Shown here: piece after piece, positions 36,791-45,655 of the stretch
Position numbering within the stretch: the first letter of the stretch is position 1
How the letters are laid out: each line of letters opens with the position of its first letter
NCBI RefSeq assembly: GCF_900163715.1
Contig: NZ_FWFF01000007.1
Coordinates: 1 to 64,000 of the forward strand
Reading direction: 5' to 3'
DNA from: Brevibacterium yomogidense
GTDB lineage: Bacteria; Actinomycetota; Actinomycetes; Actinomycetales; Brevibacteriaceae
Length of the DNA stretch: 64,000 bases
Program-made: the position numbers and the translations under genes
Notes under the pieces: generated by a model
The model's database searches: none
Told to the model about the DNA's origin: nothing
What the model saw: the letters and a program-made list of their open reading frames with translations, nothing else

Positions 36791-38344
36791 GTGAGAGATT
36801 CCACCCGGTCGTCGGCGCACGCCGAGGGCTTCACGGCGGAGCAGCGGCGCATCCTCCTCGTGTCGCTGATCGTCGCCTTCCTGTCCCTGCTGAGCGTGTC
36901 CATCGTCAACGTCGTGCTCCCGTCGATCGAGGCGTCGCTCGCAGCGAGCTCAGCCGCGCTCCAATGGATCCTGTCGGGATACGCGCTCGCGTTCGGCGTC
37001 GTGCTCGTGGCCGCAGGGCGGGCCGGGGACATCTACGGTCGGGGACGGGTCTTCATCGCGGGGCTCGTGCTGTTCGGCGCCGGATCGCTCGTCGCGGGCT
37101 TCTCGTCGGATCCCCTCACGCTGAATGTCGCGCGCGTCGTCATGGGCCTGGGGTCCGGCTTCATCAACCCCCAGGTCACGGGCCTCATCCAGCAGTACTT
37201 CGCAGGGGCGCTGCGCGGACGTGCGTTCGGGCTGTTCGGCGGGATCATCGGCGTGTCGGTGGCCGTGGGACCCGTGCTCGGCGGCGTCTTCGTCGCAGCG
37301 TTCGGCGCGGAGTGGGGCTGGCGCGCGTCGTTCCTCGTGAATGTGCCCTTCGTGGTGCTCGCCGTGATCGGCGCATTCCTCTGGCTCCCACCGTCCGCGT
37401 GGCGCGCGGCCGTCGGCAGCAGCCCGGCGAACTCAGCAGCTGCGACACCGCAGACGAGCGGAGCCGTCTCAGAGGTGCCCCGCGCCTCACGGATGGCGAT
37501 CGGCATGAGCCGGATCACCGACCTCGACCCCCTGGGCGTCGTCCTGCTCGGAATGGGAACGCTGCTCGTGATGCTGCCCTTCGTCGAGCGCGAGGCGGGC
37601 ACCTGGATCTGGGCGTCCCTGCCCATCGGGCTCCTCCTGGTCGTCGTGTGGGTGCAGTGGGAGAAGCGGTGCAAGCGGAGCGGTCACGCGCCCATGGTCG
37701 ACATCGACCTCTTCCGCACCCGGTCGTTCTCCAACGGCACGCTGCTCGTGAGCGTCCATTTCCTCGGCATGACCAGTGTGTGGGTGCTGCTCGCCCTCTG
37801 GATGCAGTCGGGGCTCGGGCACACCGCACTCGCCGCGGGCCTCATCGGTCTGCCCTCAGCACTCGCCAACGCGATCTTCGCGCCGATCGCCGGTCGCCAC
37901 ATCACGCGCATCGGCAGACCGCTCGTCCTGTGGGGCTTCGCCCTGGCACTCACCGGCCTGGCTCTCACGGTCACAGCGGTCGTCCTCCACTACGCAGTGG
38001 GCACCAGCGAGTGGTGGCTCCTGTGCACTCTGGGCCTCCTGGGCGCGGGGCAGGCCCTGATCATCAGCCCCAATCAGACCCTCACCCTCTCAGAGGTCCC
38101 GCTCCGGTACGCAGGCTCCGCCGGCGGCGTGCTCCAGACCGGTCAGCGCGTGGGCACCTCCATCGGCATAGCGGTCATCACCGGCATCACATTCACCGTG
38201 CTCGCCTCGCACGGATGGATGACTGCGTTCGTCGTCGGATTCGCCGTGATCTTCGTCGTGGTCGCCGCTGCGGCCGCCGTCGGAGTGGTCGACCTCCTCC
38301 AGGGGCGCAGGAACCAGGGAGCCAGGCAGAATTCCGACAGATGA
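36791..38344 (+). CDS. MFS drug-efflux transporter, DHA2 (14-TM) type
   Basis: A 517-aa proton-driven exporter of the inner membrane. It has about 14 helices and typical DHA2 motifs: FLSLLSVSIVNVVLPSIEASL in helix 1, WILSGYALAFGVVLVAAGRAGDIYGRGRVF (motif A region), and GGIIGVSVAVGPVLGGVFVAAFGAEWGWRASFLVNVP (motif C). A charged loop follows at about 215-245. The GTG start is chosen for the TATAAG hexamer 6 bases upstream and because relatives start here; an upstream frame extension has no family similarity. The substrates are unknown, probably hydrophobic drugs. Confidence 0.86.
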   Translation: MRDSTRSSAHAEGFTAEQRRILLVSLIVAFLSLLSVSIVNVVLPSIEASLAASSAALQWILSGYALAFGVVLVAAGRAGDIYGRGRVFIAGLVLFGAGSLVAGFSSDPLTLNVARVVMGLGSGFINPQVTGLIQQYFAGALRGRAFGLFGGIIGVSVAVGPVLGGVFVAAFGAEWGWRASFLVNVPFVVLAVIGAFLWLPPSAWRAAVGSSPANSAAATPQTSGAVSEVPRASRMAIGMSRITDLDPLGVVLLGMGTLLVMLPFVEREAGTWIWASLPIGLLLVVVWVQWEKRCKRSGHAPMVDIDLFRTRSFSNGTLLVSVHFLGMTSVWVLLALWMQSGLGHTALAAGLIGLPSALANAIFAPIAGRHITRIGRPLVLWGFALALTGLALTVTAVVLHYAVGTSEWWLLCTLGLLGAGQALIISPNQTLTLSEVPLRYAGSAGGVLQTGQRVGTSIGIAVITGITFTVLASHGWMTAFVVGFAVIFVVVAAAAAVGVVDLLQGRRNQGARQNSDR

Positions 38345-38438
38345 GATCGGTGCGCGAGTGTGACACCCGGCGGCGGGTCCCACGAGGGGTCCGTGAGACG
38401 ATGGATGTCGTTGCAGGACGCTTGAAGGGAACAATGAC

Positions 38439-39698
38439 GTGGGCACGACCGACGCCTCCATGCGCATCGAATCGGACCTCGACCTCGAAGGGCTCGTCCG
38501 TTCCGGACTCATCACCACCTTCTTCGGTCCCGTGGTCGACCTCGACACGGACGCCGTCGTCGCGCATCAGGTGTTCCACGGCAGCACGGAATCCTCGCAC
38601 TTCGGCATCGACGACTTCATCGCCCTGCGGCGCGCGGTGCGCGAGTCGCCACTGGCCGGTGACCTCGATTCGTCGCTGCGCGCACTCGCGCTGCGAGAGG
38701 CGGAGGCGCTCGAACTCCCCCGGAACAACCGCCTCCTGCTGACGACGGAGCCGCAGTCGCTGGTCACCGTCGAGGACAGGACGGGCGAACCCGACCGGTC
38801 CGCGATCCTGCAGCTCCATCCGGAGCGCGTCGCGATGGCTCCGGCGATGTCTCTGCGCTCCGTCCGCCAGGCCCGTTCCCTGGGGTGGGGCATCGGCATG
38901 TCGTCGATCGGCATGGATCTGAGCACCACGTCGTTCCTACCGCTGGTGAATCCCTCTGTCGTGACGCTGCACCGCAACGTGCTCGACATCGAGGACACCA
39001 CCCATATCGCGGACCTCATCAGGCTCCTCCACGCCCACGTCGAGCGGACGGAGGCGATCATCATCGCGGACGGCATCCGCGATGACGCCGACGTCGTCAT
39101 GGCACGCGCGATGGGAGCCCGGTTCGGAACGGGACCGCACTTCGGCGTCCCCTCGCACTCCCCCACGCCGGTGGATCCGGCCGGCGAGGACCCCATCGAA
39201 GCGCACTACACGCGCAATCTCCCCGCACAGGGCACACCCTTCACGATCGCTCAGGGACTGGGCCGCGATCCGATGATCATGGACGCGGACATGCTCGAGG
39301 CGCAGCTGGCATCGCTGGAGGAGCGCACGCTCACCGCCGGCAAGTCCGCTGTCGTGATCGGCATCTTCGCCGATCACGAGACGCTGCGCGACGAGACGAT
39401 CGAACGGTACGCGCGGATCGCGGACAGCACCGGCTACACCGTCATGCTGTCGAACGGGTTCGACACCCCGCCCGTGCCGGCGGCATGGAGCGGCCCCCTC
39501 GATACGTCCGACCCCCTCCAGCAGGAGCTCGCAGTCGTGATGGTCGGACCCGACTGGTCCGGCATGACCGTCGGCAAGCGCCGTCCCGCGCCCGGCATGG
39601 ACGGCAGGGTCGAGTACGACGTCTACGTGACGACCGATCGCTACGCCTGCGTCGATGCGGCCCGGTCGGTCATGAGCCGCATCCGCGCGCTGCGCTGA
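38439..39698 (+). CDS. Degenerate EAL domain with C-terminal DICT sensory domain
   Basis: A 419-aa cytoplasmic protein. The first about 240 residues resemble an EAL phosphodiesterase fold (FFGPVVDLDTDAVVAHQVFHG where GxEALxR is expected; GWGIGMSSIGMDLST where an active enzyme has DDFGTG; later IIADGIRDDADVVMARAMGARFGTGPHFG). Catalytic and metal-binding residues are missing, so it probably does not cleave c-di-GMP. The C-terminal part (about 285-419: TGYTVMLSNGFDTPPVP and LQQELAVVMVGPDWSGMTVGKR) matches the DICT sensory domain. It may bind a nucleotide or light/redox signal. The GTG at 38439 has GAAGGGA 9 bases upstream. Confidence 0.75.
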   Translation: MGTTDASMRIESDLDLEGLVRSGLITTFFGPVVDLDTDAVVAHQVFHGSTESSHFGIDDFIALRRAVRESPLAGDLDSSLRALALREAEALELPRNNRLLLTTEPQSLVTVEDRTGEPDRSAILQLHPERVAMAPAMSLRSVRQARSLGWGIGMSSIGMDLSTTSFLPLVNPSVVTLHRNVLDIEDTTHIADLIRLLHAHVERTEAIIIADGIRDDADVVMARAMGARFGTGPHFGVPSHSPTPVDPAGEDPIEAHYTRNLPAQGTPFTIAQGLGRDPMIMDADMLEAQLASLEERTLTAGKSAVVIGIFADHETLRDETIERYARIADSTGYTVMLSNGFDTPPVPAAWSGPLDTSDPLQQELAVVMVGPDWSGMTVGKRRPAPGMDGRVEYDVYVTTDRYACVDAARSVMSRIRALR

Positions 39699-39701
39699 TC
39701 C

Positions 39702-40664
39702 TCACCGGCGCTGGCATCCCGCGCACCAGTAGAGCTTCCGCCCCTGCATCTGAGCGAGGCTGATCGCCGTGCCGCACACGCGGCACGGCTGTCCCGCCCT
39801 GCCGTAGACGTGGTGACGATTCTCCGCCGAGTCGAGCGCGTCCTGCTTCGCACTCCCCCGCAGGTCGGTGCGTGTCACGATCACTCCGGTCTCGATGCCG
39901 ATCGGCAGGAGTCTGCACCAGTCGTCCCAGAGTGCCCGCAGCTGCGACTCCTCGAGATCGACGGTCCGGGTGTAGGGATCGATGCCCGCGCGGAAGAGCA
40001 TCTCCGCGCGGTAGATGTTGCCGATGCCCGCGATCATCGCCTGGTCCATCAGCAGCGTTCCGATCGGTGTCCTGCGGTGGGCCGCCTTGTCGCGGAACCG
40101 CACCCAGCCCCGGCGCTTGCCGTCGACCGCGGGGTCGGGACCCAGCCTCTCGAGGTGTCCCGCTGCCTCCACCGGCGTGAGGACCTCACAGACCGTGGGA
40201 CCGCGGAGGTCGGCGCACACGTCTTCGGTGAGCAGCCGCACCCGCACCGCGCCCACCGGCTCCGGCGGCCAGACGACCACCCCTCCCGAGGCGCCGCTCG
40301 CCGTCTCCTCCTCACCCGCCCGGACGCGGGCCACCCGGGCCGCGCGCGGCGCACCCATGGAGCCCGGACTCGCCGCGTACTCACCGGTCTGCCCTTCGAG
40401 CGCACCTGTGTGCCCGGCATCGGGGAGCTGCATCGAGAAGTCCCACGCCCCGTAGATCCCCAGATGGACGCGCAGGTGCAGGTCGCCGTCGAACTGCGCG
40501 AACATCTGCTTCCCCACGGCGTAGCACTCCTCCATCACCCGCCCGGAGAGGAGTCCCGCGCCGCGGGCGAAGCGGCCCTGCGGCGACGTCGTGTGCACGA
40601 CACGACCGACCATCGCCTCCCGGAAGCGGACAGCGATGCGGTGGACGGAATGGCCTTCGGGCAC
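39702..40664 (-). CDS. nei: Fpg/Nei-family DNA glycosylase
   Basis: A base-excision repair enzyme of 320 aa. The catalytic Pro2 and Glu3 are in MPEGHSVHRIAVRF, the helix-two-turn-helix in MIAGIGNIYRAEMLFRAGIDP, and the C-terminal zinc finger in CRVCGTAISLAQMQGRKLYWCAGCQ. PEGHS rather than PELPE indicates the Nei (endonuclease VIII) branch of actinobacteria. An unusual Ser/Gly/Ala-rich loop (about residues 85-125) is inserted in the N-terminal domain. The GTG start at 40664 puts Pro at position 2, as the mechanism requires. It is divergent from the thioesterase gene. Confidence 0.9.
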   Translation of the reverse strand: MPEGHSVHRIAVRFREAMVGRVVHTTSPQGRFARGAGLLSGRVMEECYAVGKQMFAQFDGDLHLRVHLGIYGAWDFSMQLPDAGHTGALEGQTGEYAASPGSMGAPRAARVARVRAGEEETASGASGGVVVWPPEPVGAVRVRLLTEDVCADLRGPTVCEVLTPVEAAGHLERLGPDPAVDGKRRGWVRFRDKAAHRRTPIGTLLMDQAMIAGIGNIYRAEMLFRAGIDPYTRTVDLEESQLRALWDDWCRLLPIGIETGVIVTRTDLRGSAKQDALDSAENRHHVYGRAGQPCRVCGTAISLAQMQGRKLYWCAGCQRR

Positions 40665-40822
40665 GGACGGTGTCCTCTCTTGCTCACAGACTGGCGACAC
40701 CATCTTAGGACCGTCGCGGAGCCCCGACCCTCCGCAGTCTCGGACCTGCAGTGTCCAGTGCGACTGTGGGAGACTCGTCCATGACCGAACAATCGTTCAG
40801 ACTCTCGACGAGGTGAGTGCAC

Positions 40823-41620
40823 GTGGAACCCTTCTATCGGCAGCTTGATGTGGGACGCTTCGAGTCGACGGCGGCCACCAGCGGACCCTGGCGCTCGGAC
40901 GCCCAGCACGCGGGCCCGCCCTCCGCACTCCTGGCACGGCAGATGGAGCTCCACGAACCGCGCGACGGAATGCGCCTGGCAGACGTGCGGACGGACATAC
41001 TGGGTCCGGTGCCCGTCGCACCGCTCACCGTGACGGTCCAGACGCTCCGCGCTGGCCGTTCCATGGAGCTCCTCGAAGCCACAGCATCCGCCGATGACGG
41101 ACGTCCTGCGCTCATCGCTCGCGCATGGCGGATCCTGCGTGCACCGGACGACTTCCCCACACTCGCCGCAACCGGTGAGGGCTCGCCCCCTGACAGCCCG
41201 GCTGACGCATCGGTACTGGCAGGCAGCCCCATCCCTGGAGCCGAGGAGAACGGCTACGGCCGATCCGTCGAATGGCGATTCGTGTCCGGCGGGACGGGCG
41301 AGGGCGGATCGACCGTCGTGTGGGGTCGTCAGCTCAATGCGCTCGTCGATGAGGAGGAGCCCTCCCCCTGGCAGCGCGTCCTCGTCCTCGCCGATTCCGG
41401 AGGAGGGGTCACGTTCTCCCTGGATCCCCGGCAGCATCGCTTCATCAACTGCGATCTCCACGTGGCACTCGAACGGGATCTCGAGGGCGAATGGCTGCGG
41501 ATGGACGCGGCGTCCCGCGCAGCGGGCGGGCACGGCGGCATCGTCCACGATGTCCTGTCCGACGAGCGCGGCAAGATCGGCATCGGTCTGCAGGCGATGG
41601 TGGCGCAGGACGTCGGCTGA
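40823..41620 (+). CDS. Acyl-CoA thioesterase-like protein (double hotdog)
   Basis: A 265-aa cytoplasmic protein resembling TesB-like/TE family thioesterases: PWRSDAQHAGPPSALLARQME near residue 25 carries the H-x-G-P-P core helix of this family, and a second hotdog half follows (about 150-265) with CDLHVALERDLEGEWLRMDAASRA. These enzymes hydrolyse acyl-CoA. Start: GTG at 40823, with GAGGTGAG upstream; a GTG two codons earlier is also possible. It is convergent with the ABC permease gene. The substrate is unknown. Confidence 0.75.
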   Translation: MEPFYRQLDVGRFESTAATSGPWRSDAQHAGPPSALLARQMELHEPRDGMRLADVRTDILGPVPVAPLTVTVQTLRAGRSMELLEATASADDGRPALIARAWRILRAPDDFPTLAATGEGSPPDSPADASVLAGSPIPGAEENGYGRSVEWRFVSGGTGEGGSTVVWGRQLNALVDEEEPSPWQRVLVLADSGGGVTFSLDPRQHRFINCDLHVALERDLEGEWLRMDAASRAAGGHGGIVHDVLSDERGKIGIGLQAMVAQDVG

Positions 41621-41643
41621 CGTCCGCCGGCATCCGCCGCTGA

Positions 41644-43116
41644 CTACGAGCGCAGGCGCTTCCCCGTGCGCAGCACGAGCGCAGTCGCGAGGAGTGGGAC
41701 TGAGACCAGTGCCCACAGACTGGCGGAGACCGCGTACGTCAGCCCGACGGTGATGCTGAGCGCGACGACCACCGCTTCGACCTGCCAGAGGACGACGACG
41801 GCACCCGCGAAGTCCCCGACCGGACTCTGGACGGGAGTGAGCAGTCGGACCGGCAGTGGGCCTCGGGCGCTGTCGCACGCGCGCACCAGCCCCACCAGCG
41901 CCAGACTCGCGAGTGCCCCGAGCACCGCACCGGCGGGCACACCCGCCACGGCCGCGACCCCGGCCCCCACGGCTGCCGCGAGGACGACGAGGAGCGCGGG
42001 CAGCGCACCGTGAGACGCCATGAGGCGTGCGGTGGACACACCGTGGAGCGGCGGTCGGCCGGCACCGGCCGCCGCGTGCCGGAAGCCATCGCTCACAACA
42101 CCCAGCGATGCGAAGCCGATGACTGCGGCGGCGGCAGCGGCCACCCACATCACACCCGCCGGCAGCGCGAACGACAGGACGACCAGGACTGCGGCCGCGA
42201 CGACTCCTGCGGCGCCGACGGCTCCTCGCACCGGCGTGCGGAGAGCACCCACGATGTCTTTGCGGACGATCGTCACGATGAACGGGGCCCGCGCAGCCAC
42301 CGCATTCATGCGACGACCCACGCGTGGGAGCGGACGGAACGTCGACAGAGCGTGACCGACCTCGCCCGCTCTCCCGGCGGCTGCCGCGAGGTCCCGGCGC
42401 CGCGCGTGGTTCAGGAGGCCATCACCCCGAAGACGCACGAGCAGTCTGGGCACGAGGAGAGACGACACCAGCGCGCACACCACCCAGAACGCAGCACCGA
42501 CGGCGGACGTGCTCCACAGAACCGGGAACAGCGAAACGGGTGGCACTGAGGTGGCAGCGCCCGCCACCACGGCAGCGAGGACGAGCACGGCCCTCGTGCG
42601 AGCGGTGCACGCCTGTCCGGCCAGCCAGACGACGCTCACGATCCATGCCGCGCAGCCTGCGATGAGGACCAGCAGCACGGCGGATGCGACGTCGACGGCA
42701 CCGGCATTCCAGAGGGTCCACGCACTCGTCCCCGCAGCGACCAGGCACATCGAGACCAGCAGGACTGCGGACCGGAGGAAGGGCCGCAGCAGGGTCCGGG
42801 CGCGGCTGAGGTGATTGCCGCCCAGATGAACGGTGAGGAACGGGGTCAGGACCGCAGGACCGGCTGTTCCTCCCACGAGCGCCGCGGCCGCGATGGCCGC
42901 GGAGAATCCCACAGGCAGCGCGCCGACGGGTGGATCTTCCAGGAACGGGAGGACGGAGGGCTGGCCGAGGCCCTGCGCGGCACCCCGCATCAGTGGCAGG
43001 CCGACCACGACTCCCACGAGCAGACTCGCGTACACGGCGTACCAGCCATCGCCGGACGCGCTCTGCGGGTGAGCGAGACGATGCACGCGTGACGGGAGCG
43101 ACGACCACCGGCTCAT
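41644..43116 (-). CDS. Integral membrane subunit of an ABC transporter
   Basis: A 490-aa membrane protein with about 10-12 hydrophobic helices. No recognised family motif is seen beyond ABC-2-like character. Its ATG (43116) overlaps the stop of the adjacent ABC ATPase gene (ATGA), so the two are made together and the protein is probably its membrane partner. Two basic loops (about 230-275) separate two sets of helices. The transported substance is unknown. Confidence 0.65.
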   Translation of the reverse strand: MSRWSSLPSRVHRLAHPQSASGDGWYAVYASLLVGVVVGLPLMRGAAQGLGQPSVLPFLEDPPVGALPVGFSAAIAAAALVGGTAGPAVLTPFLTVHLGGNHLSRARTLLRPFLRSAVLLVSMCLVAAGTSAWTLWNAGAVDVASAVLLVLIAGCAAWIVSVVWLAGQACTARTRAVLVLAAVVAGAATSVPPVSLFPVLWSTSAVGAAFWVVCALVSSLLVPRLLVRLRGDGLLNHARRRDLAAAAGRAGEVGHALSTFRPLPRVGRRMNAVAARAPFIVTIVRKDIVGALRTPVRGAVGAAGVVAAAVLVVLSFALPAGVMWVAAAAAAVIGFASLGVVSDGFRHAAAGAGRPPLHGVSTARLMASHGALPALLVVLAAAVGAGVAAVAGVPAGAVLGALASLALVGLVRACDSARGPLPVRLLTPVQSPVGDFAGAVVVLWQVEAVVVALSITVGLTYAVSASLWALVSVPLLATALVLRTGKRLRS

Positions 43117-43781
43117 GGATGTGCTGCGTCGAGGTCCAGGACCTCCGTCGCAAGGGCATCGACGATCTGCGGACTGTGCGTCGCGACGACGAGAGCCCGT
43201 CCTTCGTCGCGCAACTCCCTCAGCAGGCCCGCGACGACTCCGCGGCGTTCGGTGTCGAGACGCTGCTCGGGCTCGTCGAGCACCAGCAGGTGGGAGGGTC
43301 GCGCAAGAGTGAGCGCGAGCCCGGTGAGCTGGAGCTGACCAGACGAGAGCTCATGGGGGAAGCGGTCCGCGAGGTGGGCGATCTGCAGACGATCGAGGAG
43401 CCGGTGGGCGACGGCGTGGGGGCCGGAAGGACCGGCAGCGGGCGCGCCCCACGACACTGTCACGAGTCGGAGCTGCTCTTCGACTGTGAGGTCACGTGCC
43501 AACGGCGGCAGACCGAGCATTCCGGCGACTGCGCTGCGGAAGGCGGGTGAGCGTTCATCGGGGGCGCGGCCGTCGATGAGGACGGTGCCGGCAGTGGGGG
43601 TGCTCAAGCCGCACAGCAGTGTCAGCAGCGTGGTCTTCCCCGACCCGTTGCCCCCGGTGATGACGAGTGCCCCGCCGGGGTCGACGGATGCCGAGCACGG
43701 CCGCAGGAGGGCGTCCGCACCGCGGGTCACAGCTGCTTCGTCGACGATGACGAGGGACGATGAGTGCAGGTCAGATGCCAC
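43113..43781 (-). CDS. ABC transporter ATP-binding protein
   Basis: A 222-aa ATPase. Walker A is GGNGSGKTTLL (about residue 44), the signature is HELSSGQLQLTGLALTLA (an SSGQ variant of LSGGQ), Walker B is LLVLDEP, and the switch His is in VATHSPQ. The gene precedes and overlaps a membrane-protein gene, forming a compact two-gene transporter. Variant signatures and small size recall ABC-2/CcmA-type exporters. Confidence 0.82.
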   Translation of the reverse strand: MASDLHSSSLVIVDEAAVTRGADALLRPCSASVDPGGALVITGGNGSGKTTLLTLLCGLSTPTAGTVLIDGRAPDERSPAFRSAVAGMLGLPPLARDLTVEEQLRLVTVSWGAPAAGPSGPHAVAHRLLDRLQIAHLADRFPHELSSGQLQLTGLALTLARPSHLLVLDEPEQRLDTERRGVVAGLLRELRDEGRALVVATHSPQIVDALATEVLDLDAAHP

Positions 43782-43818
43782 GTCAGAAGCCTATGCGATC
43801 CGGACGGGAGCACACACC

Positions 43819-43854
43819 AGCGGTGGACACCGCATCATCGAGGTGTCCACCGCT
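43819..43854 (-). terminator. Terminator after DUF3145
   Basis: 13-bp stem agcggtggacacc/ggtgtccaccgct (43819-43831, 43842-43854) with a 10-base loop. Confidence 0.75.
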
Positions 43855-43887
43855 GCTCGAGGCGGAGGAGGGAGTGGCCGAGTGCGT

Positions 43888-44385
43888 TCAGCCGACCTTG
43901 GTGAGCCACCGGACGGGGGCTCCGTCACCGGCGTAGCGGAACGACTCCAGCTCGTCGTCCCAGGCCTGTCCGAGCACGCGCTCCATCTCCGTCGACATCT
44001 CGATCGGATCCCCAGCGGTGCGGACCATGACGGTGCGGATGACGTCTTCGGGTACGACGATGTTGCCGTGCGCATCTGTGACGGCATGGTAGATGCCGAG
44101 CGCCGGCGTGTGGCTCCAACGACCGCCGTCCACACCTTCGCTGGGTTCTTCGGTCACCTCGTAGCGGAGACCGTCCCAGCCGCGCAGCGCCGACGCGATG
44201 CGGGCGCCGGAACCTGCGGGCGCCTTCCAGCAGATCTCTGCACGGAACATGCCCGGTGCGGCAGGCTGCTCAGTCCAGTCGAACTTCGCATGCGCGCCGA
44301 TAGCCCCGCCCGCGGCCCATTCGATGTGAGGGCACAGCGCACGAGGTGCTGAGTGGACGAAAAGAACGCCCTGTGTCATATCCAT
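43888..44385 (-). CDS. DUF3145 family protein
   Basis: A 165-aa conserved actinobacterial protein of unknown function, with the signature MTQGVLFVHSAPRALCPHIEWAAG at the N-terminus and ETEWWxxLE-like WDDELESFRYAGDGAPVRWLTKVG at the C-terminus. In other actinobacteria it is often found close to the fabD-fabF cluster; here it is 11 kb away. AGGAGG lies 6 bases before the ATG at 44385; a second ATG two codons on is possible. It is the last clearly core gene before the accessory region. Confidence 0.87.
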   Translation of the reverse strand: MDMTQGVLFVHSAPRALCPHIEWAAGGAIGAHAKFDWTEQPAAPGMFRAEICWKAPAGSGARIASALRGWDGLRYEVTEEPSEGVDGGRWSHTPALGIYHAVTDAHGNIVVPEDVIRTVMVRTAGDPIEMSTEMERVLGQAWDDELESFRYAGDGAPVRWLTKVG

Positions 44386-44525
44386 CTGTTGCCTCCTCTT
44401 CCCGGATACGTCTTCCCCAACGATCCGTGCCGAGTCGGCATGCGGCTATTGTACTATAGGCACGGCAAAGAAGGACCCTCTTGATCCTGGGTCTTTGCTG
44501 GTGACACGCACTCGCGGAGCACCTC

Positions 44526-44599
44526 GCCCCTGTAGCTCAGCTGGTTAGAGCAGAGGACTCATAATCCTTTTGTCGCGGGTTCAAGCCCCGCCGGGGGCA
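44526..44599 (+). tRNA. tRNA with CAT anticodon (Met or Ile2)
   Basis: GCCCCTG (44526-44532) pairs with CGGGGGC (44592-44598). The anticodon loop is CTCATAA. Elongator Met and lysidine-modified Ile2 cannot be separated with certainty; the lack of the initiator-type mismatch excludes fMet. All DNA to its right looks accessory. Confidence 0.92.
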
Positions 44600-44606
44600 C
44601 CGCCTC

Positions 44607-44651
44607 GAAACCCCCGCTATCCCGCGTAAACACTGGGATCGCGGGGGTTTC
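44607..44651 (+). terminator. Terminator after the CAT tRNA
   Basis: gaaacccccgc/gcgggggtttc (44607-44617, 44641-44651) plus an inner ccc/ggg pairing, followed by ttcttcat. Confidence 0.8.
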
Positions 44652-45095
44652 TTCATACGCTCAGAACGCTCGACTTGACAGACGACGAGCCATATGCGTT
44701 CGGCCTGTTTCGGCCTGACTCTGAAAGTAAGTGGCACTTTAGTGGCACTTTTCGATCCCTCGAAACAGGGGTGACTCGTTGCCGGATCGACCCTCAGCAG
44801 ACGACCGCGAGCCGCGCTCACGCTCGGGCGCGCAGCGCAGTGCCAGGACCGCGCCGCGAAGCAAAGAGCCGGCAATGCAATTGCTATCTTTTGATGCTGT
44901 TTGATGTCATCGACTTCTAAACCCGAGGGCGGTGCCCTGCTAAGACGGCCGGTAGCCTCGGATCGCGCAGACGCGGGTCCCTCCCCCTACGTGCGCGGGG
45001 ATGCCCCCCGCTGGCCACGCAAGTAAGCCCAGCGCTCGAGCCGGACGACGCGGCTCAAGACCACAAGCGCACCACGCGCACGAGCGCGACGGGCC
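44652..45095. other. Non-coding start of the accessory region
   Basis: No gene recognised. It contains a short direct repeat, gtggcacttt (44731-44740 and 44743-44752), and several frames without family similarity. The downstream flank of a tRNA is a common site for integrase genes, but none is present. Confidence 0.45.
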
Positions 45096-45464
45096 TCACG
45101 ACAGAGCGCTGTCGCCCGCGCCAAACACCCGCAGCTCGAGCACGACAGACTCGAGCACCGCTATCTGCTTAGCCTCGACATCCGCATCTAACACGCCACG
45201 TTCGAGCACAGCGTCCGGCTCGAGGCGCGACAACGCCTCAGCCTCGACGCCCGGGTCTCCATCCGGCTCGACACCCAGATGCTCTGCCCACACCGCACAC
45301 GGACCGTCTGCGAGGCCGCGCGTGAAGCCCACCAGATGCACCGCCTCGCCAGCCCTGCACCACTCGCGAACGACGACAGCCGGCGTCACCGTGCCGGCCA
45401 CGTTCAGCACCGTGCGCGCAGCTCCGCGCTCCGACTCGAACGTCACGCCCACCAGTCTCTCCAT
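45096..45464 (-). CDS. Hypothetical protein
   Basis: A 122-aa acidic protein (MERLVGVTFESERGAARTVL start) that I do not recognise. Pattern and composition look like a real small alpha/beta protein, and GAGGAG lies 9 bases before the ATG. There is no membrane segment or signal peptide. It stands between the CAT tRNA and an MmeI remnant, in DNA that is probably horizontally acquired. A chance open frame in GC-rich DNA is not excluded. Confidence 0.45.
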   Translation of the reverse strand: MERLVGVTFESERGAARTVLNVAGTVTPAVVVREWCRAGEAVHLVGFTRGLADGPCAVWAEHLGVEPDGDPGVEAEALSRLEPDAVLERGVLDADVEAKQIAVLESVVLELRVFGAGDSALS

Positions 45465-45655
45465 GCCCCGCACTCCTCGCTCTCGTGGGCGCGGGCCACG
45501 CTGGCCCGCGGGCTTTGCGCGCTGTGAAGCGAACAGTCAGATGCGCGGGCGTCATTTCGACGCGCGACAATCTGTTAACACCTGATCGAACGTTGCGGCA
45601 TAACTGATCTAGACGCTCCACACCGCCGCGCACGAAGGGCGCGAGTGATTCCGTC

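Noticed and set aside
44537-44875. Minus-strand open frame over the CAT tRNA
   Set aside because: It runs through the tRNA and its terminator, a common artefact in GC-rich DNA.
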